A DNA stretch of 64,000 nucleotides, taken from the NCBI RefSeq assembly GCF_000247815.1, contig NC_021673.1:52641457-52705456 (forward strand), given 5' to 3'. The DNA is from Ficedula albicollis. Lineage: Eukaryota; Chordata; Aves; Passeriformes; Muscicapidae. A model generated the notes under the pieces. That model had not been told where the DNA came from, did not search any database, and saw only the letters and a program-made list of their open reading frames with translations. Shown here one piece after another: positions 14,048 through 25,650 of this stretch. The translations under genes were made by a program, and so were the position numbers. Positions within the stretch are counted from its first letter, which is position 1; each line of letters opens with the position of its first letter.

Positions 14048-14200
14048 AAGAAAAAAAAACCAAACCAAACCAAACCAAACCAAAAAAAAAAACAAACCCA
14101 AAAACAAACAAGCAAAAAAAAAAGAAAAAAAACAAACCAAAAGAAAACCTAACCACCAAAAAAAAGCAAAAAAACAAACCAAAAGAAAACCTAACCACCA
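14048..14200. repeat. A-rich low-complexity tract with (AAACC)n and an internal 42-bp duplication
   Basis: After a run of A come four AAACC-type units (about 14058-14081) and mixed A/C tracts. The piece ending CCAAAAGAAAACCTAACCACCA occurs twice, ending at 14158 and 14200, with a 42-bp period. Lysine/glutamine/proline-rich frames here are translations of the low-complexity DNA. Confidence 0.85.
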
Positions 14201-16264
14201 ATAAAATTTCTAAGGCTTTTAATTTCAATTTGATGTTTACTGAGGCATATTTCACTGCTTAGGAATGTATATAATCTAACAGCACACACTGCTTCAGCAG
14301 AATTACAATTATGTCCAGAGAAAAATAAGTTTTCCTGATAACCTGCCTGTATGAACCCACTTTCCAGAGCACCTTTTGACAAATTTAACCCTTCTGGGTT
14401 AAGTCCAGCCTAAAGGTAAAAGATCAGAAAAGTACTTGGATAGCTGTTGAGAGCACCTTTGAGAAGGCTTCCCCTTCTGCTCTGGCACCTGGTGCCAGGA
14501 GATCCCAGGGTGAAACTAATTTTCTAAATTTATCTATGTCCAGGTCATTGGCATTTGCTCTTTCACAAACATTATCATCTAGCTCCAATGACTCTTTCCC
14601 CTTCCCTTCAGACAGAAAGGTCTGTCTGATTTTTCTTCTATACCTTTTCAGAAAGGAAAACTGTGAATTGATGGTTCTGAAAACCAGAAAGAACCCTTTC
14701 TCATATGAATTATGGGATAGTTACACACAATACAGACTAATACAATTAGTAATTCCTGTGGGAAGGCAAGATAGATGTTGTTCTGCCTTGTGCATCATCC
14801 ACAAAAAAAAAAAAAACAACAACAAAATAAACACCCCCTTCCCAAAACCCCAAAGCCACATTACCAGTTTAATTGCAGTTTCAGAATTATGACTGCAGTT
14901 AGTGATGTGTAGATGGAGAGACATCACAGCTAGATTTCTTTTTTTTTAATGTCAAACGTGATGTTTTGACATCTGAAAAATCAAGTTATGACTTACAAAC
15001 TGAGCAAAGGTAATGTGTAAGTCACAGGAAGAGAATAAACATAGATAACTAAAATGTCATTTTCTTGAGTAATTTTTATGGCCAGGGCCACATTTAAATG
15101 CAGAGTAAAGGTTCAGTCCAATGATTAACCCAGGAACATGATGTTGCTGGTATATTAATTGACCTAATAAATTATTCTACCTTAGGCAGCCTTTGTCTAC
15201 ATCCATTACATTACAGAGCAGCCAGTCAGTCAGAGTAGTTATGATTCACACACACAAAAACTGTGTTAAAATAATGGATGTGATGTGTCAATCTACATAA
15301 ACTGCCAAAATGGAGCCAAGAATTCCACCCCTGAGTCAATAATACTATGGAATGTAGGCAGCAAGATTTTATCACCCCATTCTTAATTCATTCTGGCTTA
15401 CCTGCATGTAAATTCACAGTAATGAATGTTGCTCAAGAAAATGATGCTTCCTTGGTTGCTCCAGGATGGTAATTAAAGTCCCATAACTTCCCTTTTCCAT
15501 AAGTTATTTTCTATTTGATGAGTAATTTTATTAATATTAGTTTAAGTGTTATTTTCACAAATCCCGTGTCAGATGTGTTTCTCAGGATAGGTCACTAGAA
15601 AAATATTTAATAAGGTCTTACGTCTTTTTGAGTCAGTGCAACCCTTTTTAGGGTTAAGCAAAACTCTGGATCACTTATATTAAGGGTCCCTGAAAATCTT
15701 GAAGTCTTCATATGGATTTCATTTTCAAGTGGTGGCATACTTGCCTTTTATAAAACTTAGTTTAAAGTATTCTAATTTGATTGGACTGCTAGTGTCCTCA
15801 AAAGGATAACTGCTTAAGAGCACAGCAAAACCCATCTCCCTATCTGTTCTTACATTTCAGGGAGGTAAAGTTTGCCATCTTGGAGTGGGGAAAATGTAAT
15901 GATGCCTGCAATGTTTAGAATGCAATCAGGAATCCCAAGGCAAACTGGCTGAATTGAACATGGAAAGTTTTAGAAGAACACAACATAGGAGAGTGACTAG
16001 GGTGAAAATCTTAGCTTTCCCTCTTCAGCATATAAACTGGTGAAATGTTTTCCTAAATTAGTGTGGTTTCTGAATTATCATCCTATAGCCAAGCCTAATA
16101 AATGTAGGATAGATCTCTATTCCCTTCTACTTTTTCACGGATATGAGGGTAGTCTGGTAGGAAACCATAACATCTCACTAAAGTTAAAGTGAAAACACTT
16201 CTATTTAACTGTGCAACTTAATCTTTAGTAGCAGACCTAGAAAGAGTGCCTGGCTTCCCTGAAA
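14201..16264. other. Unique non-coding sequence
   Basis: Single-copy DNA with a short A run near 14802. A 118-codon frame at 14536-14892 (+) ends in a translated A-rich tract and shows no domain, so it is not called. No transposon end was recognised. Confidence 0.45.
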
Positions 16265-16353
16265 GAAGAAGATCGCAAAAGTGGTTTTCTTATTTGAATT
16301 TGTACACAAGAAGAAGATCGCAAAAGTGGTTTTCTTATTTGAATTTGTACACA
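16265..16353. repeat. Two-copy tandem duplication, 45-bp unit
   Basis: The unit beginning GAAGAAGATCGCAAAAGTGG lies at 16265-16309 and again at 16310-16353, with no differences seen until the copy ends at GTACACA. The unit length is a multiple of three, so a short minus-strand frame shows a 15-residue repeat, but nothing else supports coding. Confidence 0.95.
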
Positions 16354-17015
16354 GGTTTTGCTTTCTGATTTGAAGTTTCCCAAATACTTTGTGAATGACC
16401 TGAACTGCCTAGAGGTCCTTATAGGAAAATCTGTCATCCCCAAATATATTGCTAAAATACAATATAATATCTGGTTTAGATTTGGTTCTTAGAACCTCAT
16501 AATGCTTGTGGGTTTAGTCTAAATGTGCATCCTTCAGATTCCCAACTGCAGGGGTTACTCCAAATATTTTAGTCTAGCCACAAATTTTCATAATCTCCTT
16601 GTGCTGGGCTCTGAAAATGCAAACATCTTACTTGCTTTAATGCAGCACAATAACTAGCATGTGCAGGATGTATTGTTTCTCTGTTTCACAATTAGACTTT
16701 TAAATCTTGCTCTGATTGGGTTCATAATGCTTATGAACTAAGGGTTCATCTATTCCTAGTTACCCCAGCTCCCTCATCTCATGACAAAAAGCTTAATGTT
16801 TTATTATGATCTCTTCCTTCTCATCTAAGAAACATAATAACCTCCAATCTCTTGCTTCCAACATGGTTATAAATTTCCTGACTTGTAGTCCACATTGCCA
16901 GGGACAATCATTAAGTCTATGTGTTAAACAACTTAGAGCTTATCTCTAGTCTGGAACTTGATTCATATTTTATGTTAAAGGAGAAATTTTATCGTAGAAA
17001 CCTTTTGGATCAAAA
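16354..17015. other. Unique non-coding sequence
   Basis: No recognised feature before the CR1 element. Confidence 0.45.
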
Positions 17016-17642
17016 GCAGCGTGTCCAGCAGGTCAGGGGAGGTGATCCTCCCGCTCTACTCTGATTTTATGAGACCCCACTTTGAGAGCTGCATCCAGCT
17101 CTGGGGACCCCAAGCATGAGAAGGACACTGAGGCTGTTGGTGTGAGTCCAGAAGAGGACACAAAAATGATCAAAGGGATGGAGCAGCCCTCCTACAAAGA
17201 CAGACTGAGTTGGTGGTGTTTGGCCTGGAGAAGAGAAGGCTCTGGGCAGACCCTACAGCAGCCTTCCAGTACCTAAAGAGGGCCTCCTTCAAAGCTGAAG
17301 AGAGGCTTGTCAGTAGGGCATGTAGTAACAGGACAAGGGGAAATGGCTTTAAATTACAGAATTTAGGTTTATATTAGATATCAGGAAGAAATTTTTTACT
17401 CTGAGGGTGGTGAGACACAGGAACAGGTTGCCCAGAGTCAGGAAGAATTTTTTTACTCTGAGGGTGGTGAGACACAGGAACAGGTTGCCCAGAGAAATTG
17501 TGGGTGTCTCATCCCTGGCAGTGCTCAAGGGCAGGCTGGATGGGACTTGGAGCAACCTGGTGGCATCCTTGCACATGGCAGGGGGTTAGAACTAAGCAGT
17601 CTCTGAGGTCTCTTCAACCCAAGCCATTCTATGATTCTATGG
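17016..17642 (+). mobile_element. CR1 LINE 3' end (3' UTR), 5'-truncated
   Basis: A clear avian CR1 tail on the plus strand. Landmarks in order: GTGTCCAGCAGG with GTGATCCTCCC near the left end; GAGAGCTGCATCCAGCTCTGG; GGATGGAGCAGCCCTCCTAC; TGGCCTGGAGAAGAGAAGGC; TATTAGATATCAGGAAGAA; GACACAGGAACAGGTTGCCC; and a final tandem of ATTCTATG. The 8-base terminal repeat (ATTCTRTG) is the known CR1 3' hallmark. ORF2 is absent, as expected for a 5'-truncated copy. An internal 57-bp duplication is listed separately. Frames crossing this element are not host genes. Confidence 0.92.
17381..17494 (+). repeat. 57-bp tandem duplication inside the CR1 3' UTR
   Basis: The piece from TCAGGAAGAA to GTTGCCCAGAG occurs at 17381-17437 and 17438-17494. 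The copies differ mainly in the boundary of a short A/T run. The duplication arose after or during insertion of this CR1 copy, since the CR1 tails I know have the segment once. Confidence 0.95.
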
Positions 17643-18460
17643 ATTTCATGGCTCTTCCCCTTCTGAGGTTTTTGAAATTCATTCTCCTCAGAAAACTTCT
17701 GACAGGCAAGTGCAATATTTCTTCAGTGGAACAGAAACACAGACAAACTTACTACTGGGTCAAGTCCATTTTTATCTTGGAGCCAAGGAGAGGAGCAAGG
17801 CCATTTAACTTTTCTCTCCAACCAGAAGATGACCAGCATATTGGGAGCAAATCAGTGAAAGGAGGTGTCAAAGTATCCTGTGAGTTACCAGTTCAGTCAT
17901 TCCATAGGATTACCACATCACCATAGCTATGATAGAATTATTGTGATTCTTTTATATTAGAACATATACAAGCAGAGTCAGTATATTATTCAGGGATTAA
18001 ATTATTTAAGGAATAATCACTTACCCTATCATTAATGTTGTGCTCCAGAAATGCAAAAACTTGATCAGTTATTAAATAATCTGACCTTAAAGTTGTGGTT
18101 CAAACTGGGTACCTTAACTAAATTAAATAATATTAAAAACATGTTTATCTTTTTTAGAATTTGAATGGTTTCTAGAAAATAATCTCCAATGAGAAAGCGT
18201 ATCCTATGTGTTAAATAATAGTTTTTGGGGTTTGTAACTTTTTGTTCCCTAAAATAATCAAGAAACTAATATACTAGGGAATTGCATTTGAAATTTCACT
18301 GTGTTTTCTTTCTTTGTAAGTATGTAAAATGGCACTTACCTTTAAATCTAAAAATCTATTGCATACTCAAATTCCCTTTTGGATCTAATAGAAAGTTTTG
18401 ATCAATCTATTTTAATTTGAAAACATAGATTGCCTTTGTATTTATATTTCCCATGGCAAA
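17643..18460. other. Unique non-coding sequence
   Basis: AT-rich, no gene or recognised repeat. Confidence 0.45.
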
Positions 18461-18513
18461 ACCAAACAAAAACACAAACAAAAACACAAACAGAAAAACA
18501 AACAACAAAACCC
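18461..18513. repeat. (CAAAAA)n-like low-complexity tract
   Basis: Irregular repeats of ACAAAC/ACAAAAAC form an A-rich, C-punctuated stretch of about 50 bp. Confidence 0.75.
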
Positions 18514-18742
18514 CTGCATCCAAACTTGCCCAACAATGTTTTTATACTTTTATTTTGTCCAGAAACATGGGTACAAGGGAATTAAAAGATTGAGAGCTGA
18601 GCAGATTTCATTGCTCCTCTAATATACAGGGTCAGTCATAATTACACCTACAAGCCATGAGTGCTCTTGAAATTTCTTCACGAGGAAAGTCAGAGAGTTG
18701 GAAGGAAAGGAAGAGCAATCAGCTTCCCAACAGGGCATCACG

Positions 18743-18945
18743 CTCCCTTGGCCTGGGTCTAGCCCTCTGAATTCAGTTACCTCTTAGAGCAATTCTAAGG
18801 TCCTCTGATCTTTTTATTTAATATTTGAATTGCACTATCCCCACTCCCTTGGCCTGGGTCTAGCCCTCTGGATTCAGTTACCTCTCGGAGCAATTCTAAC
18901 GTCCTCTGATCTTTTTTATTTAATATTTGAATTGCACTATCCCCA
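18743..18945. repeat. Two-copy tandem duplication, about 101-bp unit
   Basis: The unit starts CTCCCTTGGCCTGGGTCTAG and ends GCACTATCCCCA. It is present at 18743-18843 and 18844-18945, with three or four substitutions (for example GAATTCAG/GGATTCAG) and one extra T in the second copy. Read on the minus strand, the copies give the repeated peptide GDSAIQILNKK in an otherwise unrecognised frame. Confidence 0.93.
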
Positions 18946-20155
18946 AAGGCCTTGGCTGTGTTCTCTGCATAAACATGAGTTGGTCCTTGGTCTGTGTGAC
19001 TGCATTTTTTGTTTGGATTTTGTGGATGAATTCTGCTGTTTGTTTTTATGCCAAAGCTTATTAAAGAAAATTTTTCCACAAGGTACTTGATAGAATTATA
19101 GCACTTTGCCATCGTTGGGGTTTTTGCCATCATCTATCATATTCCAAATTTCACAGAGAAAAATAGAGACCGTTTATTTAGCTACCCCGTAGGACAATTC
19201 TGCCCCCATAGGCAGCAGCACAATCTTTTGCTGACACCGAACCATGGTTGCTTCTGTCCTAATCCTTTACTCCCCTTACCAATACTCCTATCATTGATCT
19301 TCCCAGTTTTCCTAACTCTGTGCTCTCCCCTTTCCACCTCTGCAGCTCATTAGACCTTTTGTGAGCCACTTTGACTCGCTGCTGGAACAGAAAATGTTCA
19401 GTTCTCTTTTTGTTCCCCCTGGAGTTAGTGAATTAAAGAGGCTATCAAAGAGGGTAAAGTGAGCACCAGCCCGGAGAACATGTGGGAGTGGGAAAGGGGT
19501 AAAGGACATCTCCTTTTGGCAGTGGTTATCTGTTAATTCTCACCATATTTCAGGACATCACGCCCCAGAAGATGGTCAGGAAACCCTAGTATCACTTTTG
19601 ATGTTTGCAAATTACTAAATAACTCTTTTGGAATATAGAGATCTTGTTCCATGCCACGGTTTCCCTGGCAGCAAAATCAGTCGTACTTTCTCTTGCCTTC
19701 AGCACTCACTCCCATGACACTGCCTGCCATCATATACTAGCCTTTCACTGCTGCCACTTCTCCTATTTGTACAGTGGAATTACAACCAGATTAACAAGGG
19801 GAAAAGTGTAGGAACAAAAAGCAGGGGTTTTATCAGTTGTTTTTTTAAAAAATTCTGATCAAGCCAGTAAACACTTTGCTAAACTCTTGGAAATGTAGTG
19901 ACGTGCCAAAAAGCCAGAAGCTAGCAAGAATTTACTTATCAAGAAAGAAAATGCAAATATTCTTTTACGGAAGCTCACAAGCATGTTGGAAGGGAAAATG
20001 AAATCTAATCCCAGAAAGCAAGGGAGGCATATTTATCATTTCTTCCAGTCTAGCCCCTATCACCCTCCTCCCTCCCTCCCCACCCCCCCCAAAAAAAAAA
20101 GAAGAGAGAAATCATGCTATCTAATTGTCATATTTACTATAAATCCTTAAACGAG
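18946..20155. other. Unique non-coding sequence
   Basis: Includes a short C-rich then A-rich stretch at about 20062-20100 just before the hexamer array. A 112-codon minus-strand frame that begins here (to 19133) continues through the 101-bp duplication. I do not recognise it. It could be a remnant of an unidentified transposon, but nothing proves this. Confidence 0.4.
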
Positions 20156-20816
20156 TTTAGATTTAGATTTAGATTTAGATTTAGATTTAGATTTAGATTT
20201 AGATTTAGATTTAGATTTAGATTTAGATTTAGATTTAGATTTAGATTTAGATTTAGATTTAGATTTAGATTTAGATTTAGATTTAGATTTAGATTTAGAT
20301 TTAGATTTAGATTTAGATTTAGATTTAGATTTAGATTTAGATTTAGATTTAGATTTAGATTTAGATTTAGATTTAGATTTAGATTTAGATTTAGATTTAG
20401 ATTTAGATTTAGATTTAGATTTAGATTTAGATTTAGATTTAGATTTAGATTTAGATTTAGATTTAGATTTAGATTTAGATTTAGATTTAGATTTAGATTT
20501 AGATTTAGATTTAGATTTAGATTTAGATTTAGATTTAGATTTAGATTTAGATTTAGATTTAGATTTAGATTTAGATTTAGATTTAGATTTAGATTTAGAT
20601 TTAGATTTAGATTTAGATTTAGATTTAGATTTAGATTTAGATTTAGATTTAGATTTAGATTTAGATTTAGATTTAGATTTAGATTTAGATTTAGATTTAG
20701 ATTTAGATTTAGATTTAGATTTAGATTTAGATTTAGATTTAGATTTAGATTTAGATTTAGATTTAGATTTAGATTTAGATTTAGATTTAGATTTAGATTT
20801 AGATTTAGATTTAGAT
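20156..20816. repeat. Pure (TTTAGA)n hexanucleotide array, about 110 units
   Basis: From 20156 to 20816 the sequence is an uninterrupted run of TTTAGA units (661 bp) with no variant that I can see. The plus-strand frame through it reads (FR)n and is meaningless. The unit resembles but is not the vertebrate telomere repeat TTAGGG. Complete homogeneity means recent expansion or conversion. Confidence 0.97.
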
Positions 20817-21797
20817 GAAATTAATTTTATAAGAGGAAGGAAACAGTAGGTGTAACTTAAACTGGGAGATTATGTATAGTTTATATTTCAGCAGAGGAGG
20901 AAAAAGGAGATTGGAGTGAAGGTTCTGAAGAAACTCAAAGATATTTCAATTATAAAAAATCAGCAGTTTGGGTCAACACTGTTTGCTAATCTAACATTGA
21001 GGAAGGAAATCTACATTGCTCTAAAATTCTGTAAGAGCTAAAATCCTGCTTTTTTCATAATTCATATATCAAAAACCATTCTGCAGATGCCTGCTAGGTA
21101 CAGAGTATTCCATTCACCTTGAAGATTTGTCACTGGAAGTTGCTTGGTCAAGGAAGTAGACTTCATAGCACACAAAATCCTTTATCAAGCAAACTTATAT
21201 CTTAAAAAATTACTTAAAATACAAGAGAGATTTTTCTTTAGGCAATTCTTCCCAAACTGTCTTAGTCCTAGAGTCATAACAAGCAAATTTACTATGCCAT
21301 ATATCACTGCCAACTTAATTCAGAATGAGCTGTAATTCAGTATTGGCAGCAGTGGTAAATTGGCTACAGTCTACTGAAGCTTTCTATTTTTTCCCATATA
21401 ACTTCTAGCTATCTTAGGGCACAACTTTGTTGGAAGCACAGATACAACTCAACATTTATATTCAGCTTCTTCAGTTTCTAGGTTATTTCATATTAAATGT
21501 CATTCTAAAAGCATCTTAAATACTGATATGCCTGAACCTCACGAATCTGAGTCCAAACTTAGATGTGATTATATATGTTGGATCATTAGATTGAATTCAC
21601 CTGGCTGAGGCAATTGCCAGGCCAAACCAAAGGAGAAAAGCTTCCAAGACATGCCTGCAATGCTGTACCGGCAGTGAAGAAAGAGGGATTGGTAGCACTG
21701 GACAGTGACAGGAACTTCCTCTTAAGATGGCAAAAGAATGTCATTATTCAGTCAGAGCTTGCAGGACTACATTTCTAAAGCTGCCAGTAAGACTTAG
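20817..21797. other. Unique non-coding sequence
   Basis: No gene or repeat recognised. Confidence 0.45.
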
Positions 21798-21885
21798 CTC
21801 CTGATTGTGGGCAGGGGTAACACGCCCACAAGAGAAACAAGTTCCTTATTGTAGGCAGGGGTAACACGCCCACAAGAGAAACAAG
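21798..21885. repeat. Two-copy tandem duplication, 44-bp unit
   Basis: The unit contains GCAGGGGTAACACGCCCACA followed by AGAGAAACAAG. Copies at 21798-21841 and 21842-21885 differ at a few bases near their left ends (TGATTGTGGG against TTATTGTAGG). Confidence 0.93.
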
Positions 21886-24800
21886 AATATACATTTTCTA
21901 CAACACTGGATTAAGGTTGGTCTTTAAGCTTTGGCAATGACCCCACAGGAGAAAACACCCCAAACTAGTGCAGTCCTGCCCAGCCAGCTGCCCTAACCAA
22001 GCCCTTGTCTCTCAAAGGCGCCACTTGGGTTTGCCTGGGAATGAAGTCACTGAGGTTATTACCTTCAGTGGTTGCCATCCGCTCTCCAAACTTCCAATCA
22101 GGTTGCTCCTCTGCTGTGTTCTGAATGCTGGTGGTGCCCAGAAGTGAATTTAGGCCAGGAACTGAAAGGTCCAGGAGCAGTAAACTGCAAAAAAGTTTGT
22201 TTATCTTCTCCAAATTTACGGAAGCTTTGGCCATGCCTACTGGGATCTGCATTTTGATTCCCAGGAGTCTGGAGGAAAACTGTATCCCTGCTTCAACTCT
22301 ATTTGTCTCTGGATAGCTAAAAACAGAGATGAATTTATCCCTAAATGTTTTGAACCTTCACTTTAAAGCCAGAAATGATTTCTCTGGCACACAGAATAGG
22401 TAGAAAACATACTCTGTTCTCCTTCTTTTTCCTCCCACACTTCTGCTCTTCTCATCTCCATTTTTTCTTCAGTCTCATTTATTTTTTTCCATACTATTAA
22501 GCTGTAAGTAGGTGAAGGAATGACAATGATATAAGGCTGCTTCCCTCTGTATCCTCCATCCTTTACATGGGTGGATGGGTCCCTGTAATTGCAGCTAGTT
22601 TTAATCAATTGCTCTCAAATACATACTAGTTGTCCTTTTTTTCCCAAGTATTCTGAAGTTTAAGAGTACCTATTACCTATTTAAAATTAATACAAGCTTT
22701 GAATGCACAAAAAATGCATGTAACTTTTCATTTTTAATTTGAATCTATTCTCCCTAGAGGAGTCTAAAATTCTTTATGAGTTTATCAGTGTTGACTAAGA
22801 AAAAAAAAAACAACAAACAAATGCCCTTATATATCCTAGATTCTCCTCTAGGGAAAACTGTTGAGAGTTTACACTTGAAAAACAGTGTTTCTCATTAAGT
22901 TAAGTTGTTTTGAATTGCAAGAATGTTCCACCATTCAGTAAAGGTCTAATTTAATGCCCATTGAATGCCAAGAAATAATCTCATTTATTTCAGTACGCAC
23001 TAAAATAGCCTGCTCTTGCAAATCACTTTGATTCATATAGTGGCATTCTTCACATCCAGAAATGGGTTGAGCATCAGTATCCATGGAAGCAGGATGAGGA
23101 TGAGTTCTGTTGCACGGATGAAGCAGAAACAATCTTGTCATCATTAGGCAGAAGTGACTTGTGATTATTTATAAGGATAGTCCAGGTAACTGCAACACAG
23201 TGAAACCAATGGGCAGACAGTTAATGTATAGGAAGGTCAACAAATACAATAAAAACGGTGAAGGTAGGACTTTCTTGTTTTATAGGAAAAAAAAATTAAA
23301 CATTTGTCTGTGGTTGGTAAGTTTGTTTCTCTCTCTGAGTGCCAGTGGGGTTTGCTAGAGTAGGTTCTTTGCTAATCAGTCAGGTACTGTGTGTTATAAT
23401 TTGTTCAGAACTCTGCCAGCTGAGTAGGTGAGGAAGACCTTTGATCACAATTTTCAGTGATGAGACTAATTAAAAAAATATCTCTAACCAAGGCTAAAGC
23501 TTCAAAGCCAACAACTAGTGACCAAAGAATAAAAGCTGGAGATTAGGGAGCATTTATCAATTTTTTAAAAGTAAAAAAAATAGAAGAAACCCAAACAAAC
23601 CAGCAGCTGCTGCTACTGAAATAATGAAGTAAAGACACAGTAATTGGATACAGGCATCCCAAAGGAGGCATTCTTCTTCACTGATCATGTGCTTGAAGCT
23701 ACTCTTTTGAGTGGCATCATGTAGAAGTAGAAATTACGTTTCAGAGCTGGAGGTGAGGAGGAACCATGTGATTTAAGACAAAATACAGGAGAGGAGATCT
23801 GGACAGTTCAAGAAGTACAGAAATTTGCTGAAGAGCCCAAAGTGTAGACCACCAACTGACCTAGAAAAGCATGCACTTGTAAGACATGATGTCCAATGGT
23901 GGAAAAGCATCATTCTGTTCTAGAGGAAGAGTGGGCAGAGATGAAGGTACAACAGCAGAGAGAAGAAGCAGAGAGCTGCTTCAACAAAACTGTACGTTAA
24001 AACAGGCCTGCCACCAGAAGCACTCCAGAGAAAAGGCATGGTATTGCCTATGAAACAGAAACTGAAAAGGAGTAAGAGGTGAAATACTGAGATTATCCTG
24101 CAGCCTGGGATGACTGGATACAGCTTTGAATGACTTGTGGTACTTCTGTTGCATCATACCACTTCAGTTTTGCATCTCTGAGAAACTCCACCTGAGCTCT
24201 ACAGAGAAGCTGACAGGGAAGTTGACTGTGGCTGGTCGTTAGGAGTCAGGTGAAATGACTCAGTGTGCACACACAACATTTTACATCCATCTCTACTGTC
24301 ATGTGCATGAGAGAGATCCCTTCATAGTGCAGCAGATGAACTTACCTTTCCTCCCCAGCACAGCTTTGGCAGCTGTCCTGCAGCAGGAATTCGTCACTCA
24401 AATCTCTTCTTCCTGCTGCTCTCATAAATGAAACTGGGATAGAAGCACTGGTAGATAACAGGAAAGAAATGTGGTGTCAGCCTTCAGAAAGAGAAAGATC
24501 GTAGTAATTACTGTCAAGAAAGTCTAGCTTCAATCCCTTTTAATATACTGGAATGAATAACAGTTTCTAGCCATTTGGAAGATAGCAGAGGCATCAGGAA
24601 TAAGTGCAGCTTACAAAAACAAACTGTAGCTGTTACTTTTTGACAGAATTACCAAATGAAAAGACTATGACAGATCCAGTATAGGAAATTTTTTTGCCTG
24701 TGATAATTTCATGAGAAAAGTTATATTTGAAATTAATTCTTAAAATGAAGTGTAACACCACAGAGTAAAGATGGAGATGACACAAGAGATAAATGTCAAG

Positions 24801-25396
24801 TGGAACTGGGGTTATGCACTTGAGATATATTTATCATGTTCTCTAAGATGATCTTCAGGGTTTGAGAAGGCTTTATGCTTGGTAGAGTTCTATTCAACTT
24901 GAGCATGGGGCCCTGGAGTAGCCTTTTGTTTACTTGCTCAAAATGCTTGTCTGAGGTTCTTCTTTCCCACTTGCACTACCAATTAAAAACTGGTTCCAAA
25001 TGGTAGGTCCTTATTACCATTGCCTTCTTTCCTGTGTTCATGTCAGTTCCTCCTAGGAAGCCTGTCATTGTCATCCAGGAAGTCATATCAGACCAATAAG
25101 ACAAGCAGAAAGAATGTATGATATTTATTCATTGCCTGCCTTATCAATGTTCTTCACAGGTAAAAAAAAAGCACAGGTAAATTTGGTTTTTTCAGATAAC
25201 GTTAATATGGAAGCAGTAGCAATACAGATGATTGTAGAAAGATGGTGAAAGAAAGATTCTTAAGGCTAAAATGATAAAAATAATTCATAAAAGAGGATCA
25301 AACAATGCCACCTAATAATTCATTTGAGGATGATTGAGAGGTATCGAGCAGAGTTCTATGGAGGCACTTAAGGATTTAGAAACAGAAAAGGTTAAT
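21886..25396. other. Unique non-coding sequence
   Basis: About 3.5 kb with no recognised transposon or gene. Open frames are under 100 codons and lie on both strands. Short A runs occur near 22799 and 23286. Confidence 0.45.
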
Positions 25397-25525
25397 TAAA
25401 GGGGGGCAAAATTTGGGCCAAATATCAGGAGAGATTTCCTACTAGTGAGATTTAGAAGATGCTGCAAAGGAATGGTCTACATTCACCACTTTTTAAGGTA
25501 AAACCAGATCAAAGTGTTCTTTAGA
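25397..25525 (+). mobile_element. Possible ancient CR1/L3-like LINE fragment
   Basis: The order of motifs GGCCAAATATCAGGAGAGATTTCC, then CTAGTGAGATTTAGAAGATGCTG, AAAGGAATGG and later TTTTTAAGGTAAAACCAGATCAAA resembles the older amniote CR1/L3 3' UTR (AAATAAGGAAAGACTTCC, CAGTGAG, GGAATAG, TTTTTAAAAATAGATTAGACAAA). Divergence is high and no terminal 8-mer repeat is visible, so this is tentative. Confidence 0.35.
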
Positions 25526-25641
25526 GAATATAAGCAGATGGGGAGATTAGGCTGCATGTCTGCAATTTATGAGCTCTGATGCCCAAAAGAATTATTTGAA
25601 GAAGTCTGAAGTTCATAACAGCCTTCCCTTTCTCTCCACAG

Positions 25642-25650
25642 CATGATGGA
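25642..25650 (+). other. Candidate 9-nt microexon between strong splice sites
   Basis: A long pyrimidine tract, CCTTCCCTTTCTCTCCACAG, ends at 25641. Nine bases later a consensus donor GTAAGTAA begins at 25651. The enclosed CATGATGGA is a multiple of three and would read HDG in phase 0. Very short in-frame exons between strong sites are known in neuronal vertebrate genes. Nothing else shows that this region is transcribed, and no flanking exon is identified in the window. Confidence 0.2.

Noticed and set aside
17498..17926. 142-codon frame
   Set aside because: It starts inside the CR1 3' UTR and runs into unique DNA; not a host gene.
18795..19133. 112-codon minus frame containing repeated GDSAIQILNKK
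   Set aside because: The repetition comes from the 101-bp DNA duplication, and I recognise no family.
20156..20816. Interstitial telomere sequence
   Set aside because: The unit is TTTAGA, not TTAGGG, and no TTAGGG units are present at the edges.
20114..20818. 234-codon (FR)n frame
   Set aside because: It is a translation of the TTTAGA array; there is no domain or conserved start.
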